Positions 51,591-63,864 of a stretch of 64,000 bases of DNA are shown piece by piece; the stretch's first letter is position 1, and each line of letters opens with the position of its first letter. This stretch comes from Zygnema cylindricum (taxonomy: Eukaryota; Streptophyta; Zygnematophyceae; Zygnematales; Zygnemataceae). Below the pieces are notes generated by a model. That model searched no databases, was not told the DNA's origin, and saw only the letters and a list, made by a program, of their open reading frames with translations. The stretch covers positions 1 through 64,000 of the forward strand of contig JBBHKE010000444.1 in the NCBI GenBank assembly GCA_037447655.1, read 5' to 3'. The position numbers and the translations under genes were made by a program.

Positions 51591-53270
51591 CATTAAAGCG
51601 TAAGGTGGAGTACAATTGATCAAACAATTTGTTAAATTAACATGTACCATTTTTCTAAGTATGGAAAATCGTAACGTGTCAAATGTACGGAACATGGTTT
51701 ATTATTTGTGTACAATTGATTGTACGATTTTTGAAATTAATGTGTACTATTGTACTATTTTGTACTTTTTAGTGTAAAGACAAACTTTGAGTCCCTGGGC
51801 ACTAGCTTGTATAGTTAACAAAAGGGGTGGGAGTACTTTTGACTCATGTTAGTACTTAATCATATAAACAGAAGACATTTTTTTTTCTCTATTTGTGCAC
51901 ATTCTTATGCTTTTTTGGTCAAGTTCGCATCGGAATTCGGCAAAATAGAGAGTAAAAACGGAAGATTTTACAAAAAAACGGGAATAAAAACGTAAATGAG
52001 TCAAGAACAAACTATCAAGCTTTAGGTTCAAACGTATATACTTGTACCTATAATAGGAAAGAAGGACTACTAGTCTTTGCGATGTTGACTAAAGCATGTG
52101 AGGACAAAGTAAACACAATTATATTTTAAAATAACACTAAATACAGTAACAATAAAACAAAATTTGAGAGAATTGGACCGAACGATATTTTTCAAATCCT
52201 ACGATTTTACGATATAGACCGCTTTTACATGGACGTTTCGATTTTCGAAAAGTCACTCCGTACACGGTACGGACGAATTCTGGTACGAAATGCGATGTAC
52301 GTTACTATGTTTAAAACTTTAAATGCGAAAATGTCCATTTCAATGTGGACGAAAATGGACGGCTAAGATCAAAAGTTTATGTGGTCCTGAATTTTTTACC
52401 GCTCTCCGATCGAAAAGATGCTTAGAAATGTTTCGAAAACCCGACCGTTTCCTGCAGCTCGATTATTGGTCAAGTTTTGTTTTTTCGCAGGAGATTTTCT
52501 ATGGGAAGACTCCAAAACTGTTAAGTTGACAGCTCCAAGAAAATTCCGTACGAAATATGTACGGTTTTTAGGAAACCGACGAACTAGGTTTTTGAGGGAC
52601 TGTCCAACGAAACCTGTGAAAATTTCTTCGTCCGTATATCCGTATGGACGGCCGGTAACACCAATCGCGACAAGGAGTTTGGGAGTGCAATACTTTCTGA
52701 GTCGCCACGTGGCATAATGACAGACAAAATGACGCGAAATCAAGAGTTATATTACACGTGGAGGAAAATTTAAATAGTTAAAAGTTAGAACTTAAAATAT
52801 CAATGATAGTTAGGGTGTTACGGTATGTTACATTGTCGTATATACTAACCATTAGAAAACCTTAACAGAAAAAGCGTAACTTTTACGGCGGGACGATTAA
52901 CTTTTATGGTCCTTTAGAAAATTCTCCTAGGGTTCAGCAGATCTTATTGGGTAGTTTTTACTTAATGCTGTACTTTGTAGTCAACTAATCATGACGGAGC
53001 ATTAAATGCCGTTAGATTCTATACTTCAAACAAATCTGATGACCGAGAAAATTGCTTCTTCGGTCGTTCGAAGCTGTTTGACGCTTTGACCTAAAAAGTA
53101 AAATCCGGCAAAGCCGACAGCGTTTTGTATTCTCACCCTAAATAGTGAATACACCCTATAAACCCTATAATTTGTATTTTAGGGTTTATAAACCCCGTTT
53201 GTACCCGTTTTATTGTGAAAAAATGATGAAATTACTAAAATACGCATAGGGCTAAAAGCCTAAAATGAAG
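51591..53270. other. Spacer between the 1.85-kb direct repeats, nothing recognised
   Basis: AT-rich; overlapping frames at 52320-52745 on both strands lack family resemblance. No LTR signature (no PBS or PPT at the repeat borders), so the flanking repeats are not LTRs of a retrotransposon. Confidence 0.5.
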
Positions 53271-53394
53271 TACACCGCCAATCGTTATTAGCGTGTAAGT
53301 TTTTTTAGCGTATACGAATAATTAGCGTGGTTTACGCTAATTGGGAATTTGAAAATTTTCGAAGAAATCGTCTATTCTAATTAGGAATTAGGGT
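53271..53394. mobile_element. TA-MITE (540-bp subtype) left end, truncated by repeat copy 2
   Basis: TACACCGCCAATCGTTATTA start and the interior TTTTTTTAGCGTATACG match 5938-6477. After about 124 bp it stops abruptly at the first base of repeat copy 2, marking a breakpoint. Confidence 0.75.
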
Positions 53395-55316
53395 TCGTGC
53401 TCACACAGTTATTACTCTGTACAATTAATATCAGAACAGGTTTTTGTCTGTATAATTAGTGTTAGCACATTATTAGTTTTGTGCAATACTAACCATTACT
53501 AAAGAGTTGCAATACACAAGGGTTTTTTAACACACCTGATTTGGTGAGTTCCCTTGTCTCAAACATAAAACAAAGAACCGAAAACATAACTTAGTTAACA
53601 TTTTGCCAACAAAGCCACACTGAAAAAAAAAATCAATCACAAACTTATTTCAGTATTTTTTTTTCTTTTTTTTTTGTAGGTTCGAGATGTCCACGGAGAG
53701 GGATCCGTGATTAAACGAAGAATTCGAGACGGAAAAGTTTTTTTTTTTATTATATGTTTATTTTTATGTCATAAGAAAAAATATTATAAAGTTTTTTGAC
53801 CAAAAAATGTTTTTTTCTTTTTCTGGTCCAGAATTTGAGTTTGATTTCTGAATATTTACTTGAACTTTTCCATTAATTTTTCATGTTATCCCTCTCTCTC
53901 TCTCTCCCTCCCTCATTTTTTTTAAACTTGATTTCCTCGAGACACCTGCGTTAAAAACGAGAGAAGCGAAAGAGAAAAAGAAGGGAGAGGGGAGAGAGAG
54001 AGATCGAGAGAGAGAGGCCTAAATTCATAAAAATTAACATTTTGTGATCCATCTCTCCTCCCCTCCCTCTTCCCCTTTTCCTTTTTTTGTGTGTCATTTT
54101 TCCCTTCTCTTCTGACCACATCTAATTGGTGAAACAAAAACCAAAACTACAGTAATACTATTTGTTTTGTAAGCTTTACTGACCACGAATAGTATGGAAA
54201 ATGAAGATTCCTTTAGGGAATCGAAAGTACAAATAAGCATCTAAGTAAAAACCGGGATAAAAAAACGCCAGGTATAAATTAACATGAGAGATTATTTTTT
54301 AGAGTGAGAGAGAGAGAGAGAAGGAGAGAGAAATTTTCTTTGCAATAAAAGGAGAGAGGAGCTTTACCAGCAGGGAGTGGGAAAAAAATAACCATTTTTT
54401 GTCTTTTTTCCATCGGTGTGTTTTCTTTTTTTTTACATTACATGTTCTCTATTTTGATTGGTCCTCTACTTTGTTCATAAGTTTGCGAGGGAAAAATATC
54501 TTGTACGGTTTACGTCCGTGCGCTTCGTTTCGTAATTCTTCAAAACGAAAAAGTGCATTATGAACATGATGTCTAAAGGCAGACGGCAGTTGCCGTTTGC
54601 TATTCGCAACTGTGAAGTTTTAGCGCTTAAAACTACATCTTTTGTCCGCCGCTACGCTCCAAAACGGTCGAAACCTACTGTCCCAACCGTCAGCGTCGCG
54701 TTTTTTGTCATTTTATGAAATTTGGCGTACGGGTCCCAAAATTTATGACATCGTTTTCCCATTTTTCCAAGTGTGAACCACGCAATTGTGTCCGTTGTCA
54801 TGTCGTACTCCTCACGCCTCTTACGGGGCCTTGTCTGTACTATAACGGCAATCTCAATAAACGGGCAGCCGTGGATCTTCAAATCGAACGGTGGGATATT
54901 CAAAACCCTTACGCCTTGGTGAATAACTTTAAAACACTCTCAACGGTGGATCACGAAAACAACGGCTAGATCGTGAATTCCCGCGTACGCTTTTACCGCC
55001 CGTCGCAAATAGACCATAGTTCAAAAGTAGGTGAAAGCAGGCCCATACAATATGCCTATTGTATGCAAAACATACAATATGACCTTAAGACCCATATTGT
55101 ATTCGGACCTATTCGGACCAATTAAAACATTCGGACCAAAAATTGGACCAATTAAAACATTTGGACAAAAATATTTTGTTAACACCCTCAGATTCGGACG
55201 ATCGGACGGTCGCTGATCAAAGCGATCTTAGAAGATCACATGAAAAGCCCATAACACAACTTACGATAAAGGCGCCGACCACAGGCCTACCATAAAAACG
55301 CCTACTTTTGACTATG
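53395..55316. repeat. 1.85-kb direct repeat, copy 2
   Basis: Same start and end as copy 1. The middle (about 54030-54560) has extra bases throughout relative to copy 1. One A is missing in the terminal CTTTTGACTATG. Confidence 0.9.
55015..55316. mobile_element. hAT-4 MITE at the end of repeat copy 2
   Basis: CATAGTTCAAAAGTAGG left end. Flanks AAATAGAC and AAATAGGG match 6 of 8, consistent with a target duplication and suggesting that copy 2 is the ancestral location. Confidence 0.85.
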
Positions 55317-55320
55317 AAAT

Positions 55321-56288
55321 AGGGTACGTCCCCATGTATTAAAGTATCGACTTTATCTTGTCGTTTTCACCCAAGACGCAGTTCCGTACGAGAAAAACTT
55401 TAGCAGTACAATAAAATATATTCTTTAAAAGTACAGCAAACGTCAAGTCGATACTTCATGTTTGTCGTCAAGTTAACGAATTTTGGCGTTTTTCTTTTTT
55501 CGACCCTTGGGCAAGAGAATACAGTCTGTCAAAAAACTCCATCAATAATCACCTCGCGACCTGATTTCAGGGAAAGTACCTCCCAAACAACGAATTAAAA
55601 ACTAGTCCACACACGCGCTACACGAGTGGTAAAATTTTAGGACGAGGGAGAGCTCTTGCTATTTTTTTCCCTACCCGTCACGTGCATGTACGGAAAAGAC
55701 TAGCATGTACGGAAAAAAAATCTGCAGGGGTCTCTGGACCTCCACTTTCATTCATGGGTCCTTTGCAAATTTTTGCGCCGTCGTCGCTTCTCCCCTCTCC
55801 CTCTCACAATATCGTTTTTATCTCTCACTTTTTGAATCAGGCATGACATTACTCGCATTAAATGAAAGATATTTAAAAAATAATTCTTTTGACTACCTTT
55901 ATGTATATTTTTATGGCAAGTCGATTGAGAAATGTCGGAAAAGTGAAATCGGATAGCCATGGCAAAAAGTTCTTGAATTTTGTGACGTCGACGTTGTCAC
56001 AAGTGAGCATGGCGTCACAATGTCACAAAACTCTAACATCTGCCCATGTCACAAAATTACAAAAATCTAGACGTCTACAACTGTCGCTGTTTTTTTTGGC
56101 GTCACCGATTGTCGGAAGTTTCGTAGTCGTCGTCAACCGTCAAAAAGTTGTACCCACGTCTAAAACCGTCACATTTCAAAGTTCCGATTTCATTTTTGCA
56201 CATAGGGACGCTTTTCAAAGTAGTACGGAGCACTTCACTACAGTCCAAAATACTTTTTCAAAGTATAGCTTACATGGGGACGTACTCT
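55321..56288. mobile_element. Unclassified 968-bp element with AGGGTACGTCCCCATGTA inverted ends
   Basis: Left AGGGTACGTCCCCATGTA, right TACATGGGGACGTACTCT, 17 of 18 inverted. The interior is non-coding, with TGTCACAAAA repeats at 55995-56060. No clear target duplication found. A further single terminus (GGGTATGTCCCCATGTA) is at about 56733. Confidence 0.6.
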
Positions 56289-57599
56289 AACATCAAATAA
56301 ATTGAAATAGCTGCTTAGCCACCGGATATAGCGCGAATATTAAATGTAAACTTTTGTTGTAGAACAGAATAATAATTAACCTAAACCATCAATTAGCGTA
56401 AAATAGCCTAGTGCCCGTGTATAAAAGCACCGGTTTTTTAGTATATCTTCCGTCAAAGATTTTCCCGCGGCTTCCGCTGGCTTTGCATCCACGCTGGAGG
56501 AAGGCACATGGCTTTTGCCACGTGAAGCCACATAGTCGCGCCTTCGTGGCAGAATTTTATTTACTTTCCCACGAGGCGCAATACTATACGTTCAGGCTCC
56601 TAAAATTGGACTCTTTTAGGTCACTTGTTGCAAACTGAAAGGTTTTATCGACGGCGTATCCTATTCTGCATCCGACGGTCAAGTTTTACGTCCATAACGT
56701 TGGAGAATGAAATCGGTCATCCAGTAACTTAGGGTATGTCCCCATGTACTTGTAACTTAGCGAACTTACTTTGTATTTTAGCGCGGATCCGCCGGACCCG
56801 GTTTTCAAGTTCCCCTATGTTTGTAAGGACGAAATCGTAACTTACGTTTGTGACGATTGTATACGTTGACAATACCTGTGACGGTTGTCAATGTCTACAA
56901 TCCGTGGTCTCACGTTATTTTTTGGAACTGCTTGTGACGTCGCAGGACTTTTCGTGACATTGTAGATGTACCGCCTTCTAGCCTGTGCCGTTTCGCGGTT
57001 GAAGACGAGGCGCTTTGCCTTTGCGTCTCCTATCCGGCCGACGTGAAATGGCATCGAAATTTGAAGACCCCTGCATAAAAGAAATCCGTACTGGACGAAA
57101 ACGGACAAATCCAAACAAATTGTGTACTTTTCTTCGTTGTATTCAAACGCAAACGGACAAAACATCGAATTATGTACTTTTCTTTGTCCTTGGAAATCGT
57201 ATGAAAATTTTCGAAAATTACGGCACGGCGAATATATGTTCCTATTTGTTTATCGAAAATACCTAGTTTTAAAACACATCGCGCATGTGTTTTAAACGTA
57301 AGGTTGAAGATGCCGTTTTTTGTCGTGGAAGTGGGTCGAAAAACACAAGAGGACAATTTTTCATACATCTTAAATTCGAGGATGATGCAAATTGTACTCT
57401 ACAAATTTGCGATTCCTTCGTGCAGTTGCAACTTAGGCAGTACGGCTCTAAGTTTTACAAGAAAACGACAAAATTAAACCCTTACTTATGCACATGGGGA
57501 CACACCCTGAGTTGCACATCGATCGATAGAGAATTAAACGTTAGTCTAAATTTTGAAAACAAAAAATTATTTTTCTGCTAGTTTTGAGGTATTTTTTAT
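56289..57599. other. Intergenic DNA with one duplicated block
   Basis: 56455-56550 resembles 27415-27500 (CCCGCGGCTTCCGCTGG, GGCTTTGCATCC, TTTTGCCACGTG). Frames at 57015-57266 and 57285-57581 are open but match no family that I recognise and overlap minus-strand frames. Confidence 0.45.
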
Positions 57600-57737
57600 T
57601 TAAACTGTCAGATTTGGATGATCGGACGTTCGCTGATAAAAGCGATCTAAGAAGATCACATGAAAAGCCCATAACACAACTTACGATAAAGGCGCCTACA
57701 GAAGGCCTACAATAGAAACGCCTACTTTTGAACTATG
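57600..57737. mobile_element. hAT-4 MITE right-end fragment
   Basis: AAGATCACATGAAAAGCCC and the end CCTACTTTTGAACTATG match the other copies; the left half is missing. Confidence 0.75.
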
Positions 57738-57935
57738 CTTTGAATATGTTTTTATGACAGCTCAGCGTACACGCTGCAAAGTTGACACACAATTTGGCGT
57801 TAACGATCAAAGCTATTATAGTATTGATGTTCTTTTGTATTAATTCGACAGCGATACAAACAATAGCGTTTTTTCAACCGCTTACGCTATTTTTTCTTTA
57901 AACGTTCATAACTTCATACCGATGGGTATGTACTG

Positions 57936-58148
57936 TACACCGCGCATCGTTATTAGTGTTGTTAACTCTAATTTGGGTTCTTTTATTTTCCCGCAATTAG
58001 TATACATGATTTTCGAAATTAAATTAGCAACGCTATTTAAGGACGTGGACCATAATCTGCCACGTTTCTGGCACTAAATTAGAATCAATAACACTATTGT
58101 TTTTTTTACGCTATTTAAACTTTGACACTAATAACGATGCGCGGTGTA
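57936..58148. mobile_element. TA-MITE (200-bp subtype), about 355 bp upstream of the dehydrogenase
   Basis: Perfect ends CACCGCGCATCGTTATTAGT on both sides. The interior GGACGTGGACCATAATCTGC matches 6685-6884. Confidence 0.87.
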
Positions 58149-58502
58149 CCGTAACAACGACACAAGCGGAAACTGAGATTCTCCACGTGGCAAGTTGTGC
58201 CACGTAAGTTTGTACCGGCATTGTCAGGTCAGCAGACTCAAATTCTCAGCTTCGCTGCCACGTTGACACATACATGGCACTAACATGCAATGACGCCGTT
58301 CCACGACTTACATCTCGAAACGACTCATCCGTTGTTCACCTCACACTCTCACACACTACCAAGAAAGCAAAAGAACCTTTTAGACTCTTTTTTTTGTCGC
58401 TTGATTCAATCTTTACAGCAGTCCACTTCTAGCCTCTAATCTCATTCATAGCCTTAGTATCGGGTTTCCTGTTAGGTATCGGGTTCAGTTAGGGTTTCTA
58501 GG

Positions 58503-61500
58503 ATGGATTCGCTGGTGTACGCAGCGTTTGAAGCAGTCCTAACGCTCTTTGTGGCTCCAGGTGCTTTGATCCTATTGGTTTTTTTTGTTCGTCCTTTTCT
58601 GAAACGTGTCCATAGAATACTTCGCTTCCTCAATCTTCTCCGAGCGGACGTATGGACTGTACGGAACAAAGTTGTTGTAATAACAGGAGCTTCTTCTGGG
58701 ATTGGCGAGGTAAGGTTTACAGTGAGGTCTTTCTAGAGAGGAGAAGAGGGAAAAGGAGATTAAGTTAGTTTAAATTCTGAGTGACCTCTATTTTGATTTT
58801 GTTTACTTACATGTTTTTTTTATATAAAGTTTCTGAATTGAATCTTGAATGTGTTCTATTGTGTGTCTTCTTCATTGAGAATGCGGAACATCTCTTTTGT
58901 TTATCGAGAGAAAGGAGGAGGCAAAGGGAGAGGACGTAAAAAACACCATTAATGTCTATGATTGTTTAATAAGATCATATATTTACAAAGTTAAGGCGAT
59001 TGATACATCACAATCTAAAATGTAGAATATTTAGAGATCTATATCGGAATATAGATGAATTTATATGAATTTATCAGTCGAATATTGAGCATACGGCTGA
59101 AGAGTTTAATATGCTCAATCTCAGGGTATGTTTGAATATTGAGCGTACGATATTTCCTTGTGTTTTGTATGTTATGGGAATTTTTGAAACTATTCTCTCA
59201 ACTGTCACATGGAAATCGAACAATTTGCATCGGACAAGATTTGAAGTAAATACTGCATTGGTCATCATAGGTATTGCACTATCGAAGGTTTACTCCCATT
59301 AAAAGGGCGACGTTTCTTTTTGGTTTTTAGCCTTCTTCGAGCAATGTGAATTTGTACCGAATCTTCAAAACTTAAAAAAAAAACCATTGATGATTCAACA
59401 TTTTCTTTTTTTACAGTCTTTCCTATGTTTTGACCTTTTGTTGTCAAACATATCTTGACAGTCGAACAGTTATCGCCGTTGTTGGTTGTGAAATCTACAC
59501 AAAGTATCGAATCGACATTGTAGTGTTTGGGAATCGTTGTTTTAGACAATGGAGACTCATTTAGACCAAGTTTTTATCTTTGGTATTGATGGACCATCAA
59601 GCTGACGAACAGATCTCAACACGATCAATTTTTTATTTTTAACACCATTGATGCCAACTTTTAAAATTCCAAACTTAAAGAAACAATTTCAGATGGAATA
59701 CTTCAAAAGAAAGAGATTTCAACTGCCGACACCGAAAGTCTAAACGCCAGAAATTCATATTCCAGGTTATAGATTTCAAGGAGCTATTCCAATTTCCAAA
59801 CACATGTACTTGACAGACATTTTAACAAACGCTCAAAATTCAACCCAAACCGTAAGTACACCATGAAATGCTGAACTTTGAATGCAAAACCCAAAAACCT
59901 AAACTCATAAAATCTGAACCCTACATCCAATCGCAGCAAATGGCCTATGAGTACGCCCGTCGTGGTGCTCGTCTTACTCTCGCTGCCCGGCGTCAGAATC
60001 GCCTCGATGAGGTGGCGCAGCGGTGCCTCGAGATGGGTGCAGCAGAGACTGCCACCTGTCGCACTGACGTCAGCAAGGAGGAGGATTGCAGGAAGCTCAT
60101 CGAGGTCACCGTGGAGCGTTACGGAGGAGGTGGGGGGCAACTAAATATATGGAATTATGCTCATGGGGAAAATGGGAAAATGGAAAAATGGAAGAGACTG
60201 CTGAGTGAAGAGCTTGGAAGGATCAAAATCGGGCAGTGAACTTTTTGTTGTTTGGTGCCGGTTGGTATTTTTTTTGTTGTAAGTTTTGCTTCTTCGAAAC
60301 TGTATTTTGTCAGTAAGACGTTGGGCTACCATAATAGAAGAGCATTTCAGGAATGCTCTAAATTTAAGAACTTTTAGAAATCGGTTTTTACGCAGCTGGA
60401 AAAATAAAGTGGCATGTCAAACAGCAAATGCGTTCTCTCTTTGGAAACAAAAAGGACTCCATCTACTTATTTCTGTTTAGGTGTTAGTCAGTCATCGGAA
60501 ATGCCTCACACCATTGCCAGTGTTTAACTTTTTTTCACCAGAATCTTTGCATTGTTTATGACAACAAAATCACATTAGACCGTCCGTCTATGTTTGTGTG
60601 GACCCTTCTCCTTCCAGGAAATACTCTGCTAGTTTTTGTGCGTGATTTTGAAGGTACTTTTCTAGAAAATACTTTTGGCCATACACGTGTATTAGTGTGA
60701 AACCATAACAAATTCTAATGAAGACATTCGTCACCTTTCGGTGTCTACGTGGACCCTTCTGTTAACACTGACAAGAATACTGAAATAGAGCAGTCAATTT
60801 TTACTGCCCAACTATGCTCTTTTTCAATCCACACTAACACTGGGATTCAATCAGTATTAACGATATTGTTGGTTGTTTGTTTCCTCCTTTCTATTTTCCT
60901 ACAGTTGATGTTTTGGTGAACAATGCGGGAATGGCAGAAAGTCGTTTATTTGAGAGTTACCCGGATGTAGATTCTTTCAATAAAACCATGGTAAACGTCT
61001 CTATTCTACGTTAATAAGATCCTTCAAAGCATGTCATTTCTTTGGAAAAAGGCACATCTTTTCGTTTTCCGTTGTAGAAGGATATTAAGCAGAGAATTGG
61101 TCTCATTCTTTTTTTGTTTAACGACATTGTTCAATAGTTATCTCTGTTAAACTCCGTGTTTTAACTCCAATTCTAACCTTTCAACCTCGTAATTGATTCC
61201 TCTAAGAAAATGAACCCCAAGAAGTTTATTTTTTTTGGCATTGAACATTGCCATGAGTACATCAGTTATCGCTATTAGTGTTAATGTTTTTTCAGCCACT
61301 TAAAATCAACTTTTCTTCGTGCCCCACTTGTTCGATTTTCAATTGAAGGTCGACATCAAAAGGAAATTTTGCCATTTGATCACAACCGTCGGATTAATAA
61401 TCCGACAAGTGTACACAAAGAAAAATAAGTTTTAAGGTCGAAAAAAAGTACAGACACTAATAGCGATACAATGTGTACTGCTATACCACCTTAAGCTGTT

Positions 61501-62548
61501 CCCAGCTATCGTTTCCCTAATATCTTTTTTGAATCTCTCTTTGTCAAAGATGTAACAGTTTTTCTACTCTCGCATCTTCATGCATTAATCCTTACCACAT
61601 TAAGTGTGTATACTGGTCCCTTAGGAGGTGGATTTTTGGGGAAACGTGTGGCCGAGCATTCACGCTTTGCCACATCTTCGTCGATCCAACGGTCAGATCG
61701 TGGTCACAGCGTCAGTGGGAGGATACCTCACATATCCCCGACAATCTTTTTATAATGTGAGAAAAAGAGTGAGAGGAGAGGGAGAGGGAGGGGGAGGGAG
61801 AGGGAGGGGAGTGGGAGCCGGAGTGGGAGAGGGAGAGGAAAAGAGAGAGGAGAAGGGAGAGGGAGAGGGAGAGGAAGGGGGAGGGGGAGAGAACAAGGAG
61901 AAAGAAGGTTTTCGTTTTGGGGGGTGTCCAGTTTTTAATATAGAGCTGTTTCCATTATTATTAGAAAGGTTCTTTTGTCCGTTTACAATTGGAAATGTGT
62001 TCCTAAGAAAGGAAAGGAAAGGGAAGGGGAGGGAAGGGAAGGGTAGACTGCTTCGTAATTCAAATTGAGAGTGAGGGTTTTTCTTATTCTTCTTTGTTGT
62101 ATCCACACCATTTAAGTTAGCCTAATTCTTTGGTAAGATTGGTGAAGAGGTAAATCATCTTCCTTAAAAGCTGTATATTGACAGTTACAAAAAGGCGAAA
62201 AAATGAAAAAGCATAGTTCTCCCTTCTTTCCTTCCTTTCCTTTCCTTCCCTTTCCTTGTTTTATGAAATAATCAGTATGTCTTTGCTATTTTGTTTCGTC
62301 CCTTTCTTTTTTTTCTTTCGAAAAGATTCAGTGCGTCGTTGCCCTTTTTTTGTTCTGTTTTTTTTTTTTTGTTTGGAGTTTTCAGGCGGCCAAGGCGGCA
62401 GTGATTCAGTACTACGACACTTTGCGAGTGGAGGTCGGTCAGGATATCGCAATTACTGTGGTAATGCCAGGATTTGTCGTTTCTGAAATGACAACTGGAG
62501 CTCCCGCAGTGAGTGGCATCGAATCCATGTTTCCCAGTTCCCACAGAG
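58503..62548 (+). CDS. HSD1: HSD/steroleosin-type short-chain dehydrogenase (11-beta-hydroxysteroid dehydrogenase-like), 5' part
   Basis: NAD(P)-dependent oxidoreductase with an N-terminal membrane/oil-body anchor; plant relatives (HSD1-HSD5, steroleosins) sit on oil bodies or ER and act on sterol-like substrates. Exons: 58503-58709, 59937-60129, 60905-60990, 61625-61756, 62386 to about 62548, in consistent phase. Hydrophobic segment with proline (LTLFVAPGALILLVFFVRPF, about 13-32), cofactor motif TGASSGIG at 61-68, AARRQNRL, NNAG at 139-142, catalytic Ser in VTASVGG (S192), and Y205-x3-K209, split by intron 4 as YN/AAK. VDFWGNVWPSIHALPHL is close to plant HSD5. The donor at 62549 is uncertain; the conserved region after MPGFVVSEMTTG and the stop codon lie beyond the window. 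The start is the first ATG in a hydrophobic N-terminus. The HSD number is not resolved. Confidence 0.85.
61258..61477. mobile_element. TA-MITE (220-bp subtype) in dehydrogenase intron 3
   Basis: Left TACATCAGTTATCGCTATTAG, right ACTAATAGCGATACAATGTGTA. The interior AAGTGTACACAAAGAAAAATAAG resembles 27188-27406. Both ends have drifted. Confidence 0.7.
61757..61905. repeat. GGGAGA purine repeat in dehydrogenase intron 4
   Basis: About 145 bases of GAGAGGGAGAGGGAG units start right at the intron donor; non-coding. A second purine run is at 62008-62045. Confidence 0.8.
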
Positions 62549-62645
62549 GTTTAACACTTGAATACGCGAAACCCGAACGGCAACGCTTGTCGTTGTTTTG
62601 TCGTACAGCGTTCGTACTGTGTACTGTACGGCGGAGAGTACAGTA

Positions 62646-62725
62646 TATAGCGTTTCCAATTGTTCGTGCACAGCCGCACAGTAAACGCATAGTTAAAATA
62701 TGCGAAAACAATGGGAAACGCTATA
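62646..62725. repeat. 80-bp hairpin with TATAGCGTTTCC ends
   Basis: TATAGCGTTTCCAATTGTT and AACAATGGGAAACGCTATA are inverted with a short spacer. A similar right arm, ACCAACGGGAAACGCTAGA, appears at about 63969-63987, past two TA-MITEs. Confidence 0.55.
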
Positions 62726-62749
62726 TGCTTTTTTTTCGTACGTATCATG

Positions 62750-63336
62750 TACACCGTCGATCGTATTTAGCGTGTTGAACACTAATTCGGCGCCCCTAAA
62801 TTTTGAGGGTTTTACCTAAAATAGGGTAAATGATACTAATTTTTCCTATATGTTAATTAAGAGAAAAACAATTAGTGTACACCATTTTAATTTATGTATA
62901 ATTTTATTAGTGTGGAGTACGGAACGTGCCGGTTAGTATAAAAATGTACTTTTTAATTATCAAGTACGGATATTTAAAAAAAATATCTGCTATCACACGA
63001 AAAACTGCCCTGTAAATTAAAAGATTTCGTAATTGTACCTCTTTTAGTGTACATTTATTTGTCGCGTATTTCCTACACCCTAAAAAACCGAAATTAGAGT
63101 TAGGAATTAATTCGAGTGAAAGTATGCGACAGTGTACGAATTGTCAGAATTTGTAATTTTACCTATATTAATGTGAATATCCTCTCGACAAATCAGCTGT
63201 ACCCATATTGGCGTTCGTTGGAAAATTAGTGTATAACCTTTTTTTCGAAATTTTTCTAAGTCAAAATTAGTGTACACGACACTAACTTATTCTACACACT
63301 AATAATTTATACACGCTAAATACGATCGACGGTGTA
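62750..63336. mobile_element. TA-MITE (large subtype, 587 bp)
   Basis: Perfect 20-plus-bp ends starting CACCGTCGATCGTATTTAGC, TA on both sides. The interior is a distant relative of the 540-bp subtype (CCTATATTAATGTGAATATCC). Confidence 0.85.
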
Positions 63337-63355
63337 CTGTACAATTACAGTACAG

Positions 63356-63864
63356 TACACCGCAAATCGTAATTAGAGTAAAAAAAGAGAAAAAAATAAT
63401 TAGAGTTATGAACTCTAATTTGTGTGATAGAACTTTTTAAAAAGGGAATTAACTCTAATTTATTTAAGTGTTCTAATTTGACGCGCTGAATATCTCTACT
63501 TTAAATTAGGTATTCGTACAGAATCTGACAAAACGTACAGTTTATCGTCACTATGACGTTTGCACTACGTGCACTATGACGTTTGCACTACGTGGTTTGT
63601 TAAAACGTAGTTACATGATAACGGCCTATATTAAATCATTATTTGTACTTTTTTACTTAATAAAGTACAATTTTGCACGGTCAAACACCGACCGTACGCC
63701 ACTGTTTTAAACGGCACTGTATTAGAGTTATTAACGCTCATTAAAAGAGTACCTTAAATAGTTTAATGAAAAATTTAGAATCATTTACTCTATTTAACGT
63801 GATAGAGTCGAAATTTAGGGCGACCGAATTAGCGTTATTTACTCTAATTACGATTCGCGGTGTA
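63356..63864. mobile_element. TA-MITE (large subtype, 509 bp)
   Basis: Left CACCGCAAATCGTAATTAGA, right TCTAATTACGATTCGCGGTG (one mismatch between ends), TA on both sides. Only 19 bp separate it from the preceding copy. Confidence 0.83.

Noticed and set aside
49749-55316. Direct repeats as LTRs of a retrotransposon
   Set aside because: No TG/CA ends, no PBS or PPT next to them, no pol between them, and one end is a MITE terminus.
57285-57581. 98-codon plus-strand frame as a gene
   Set aside because: Overlaps opposing frames, has no recognisable domain and lies in repeat-rich intergenic DNA.
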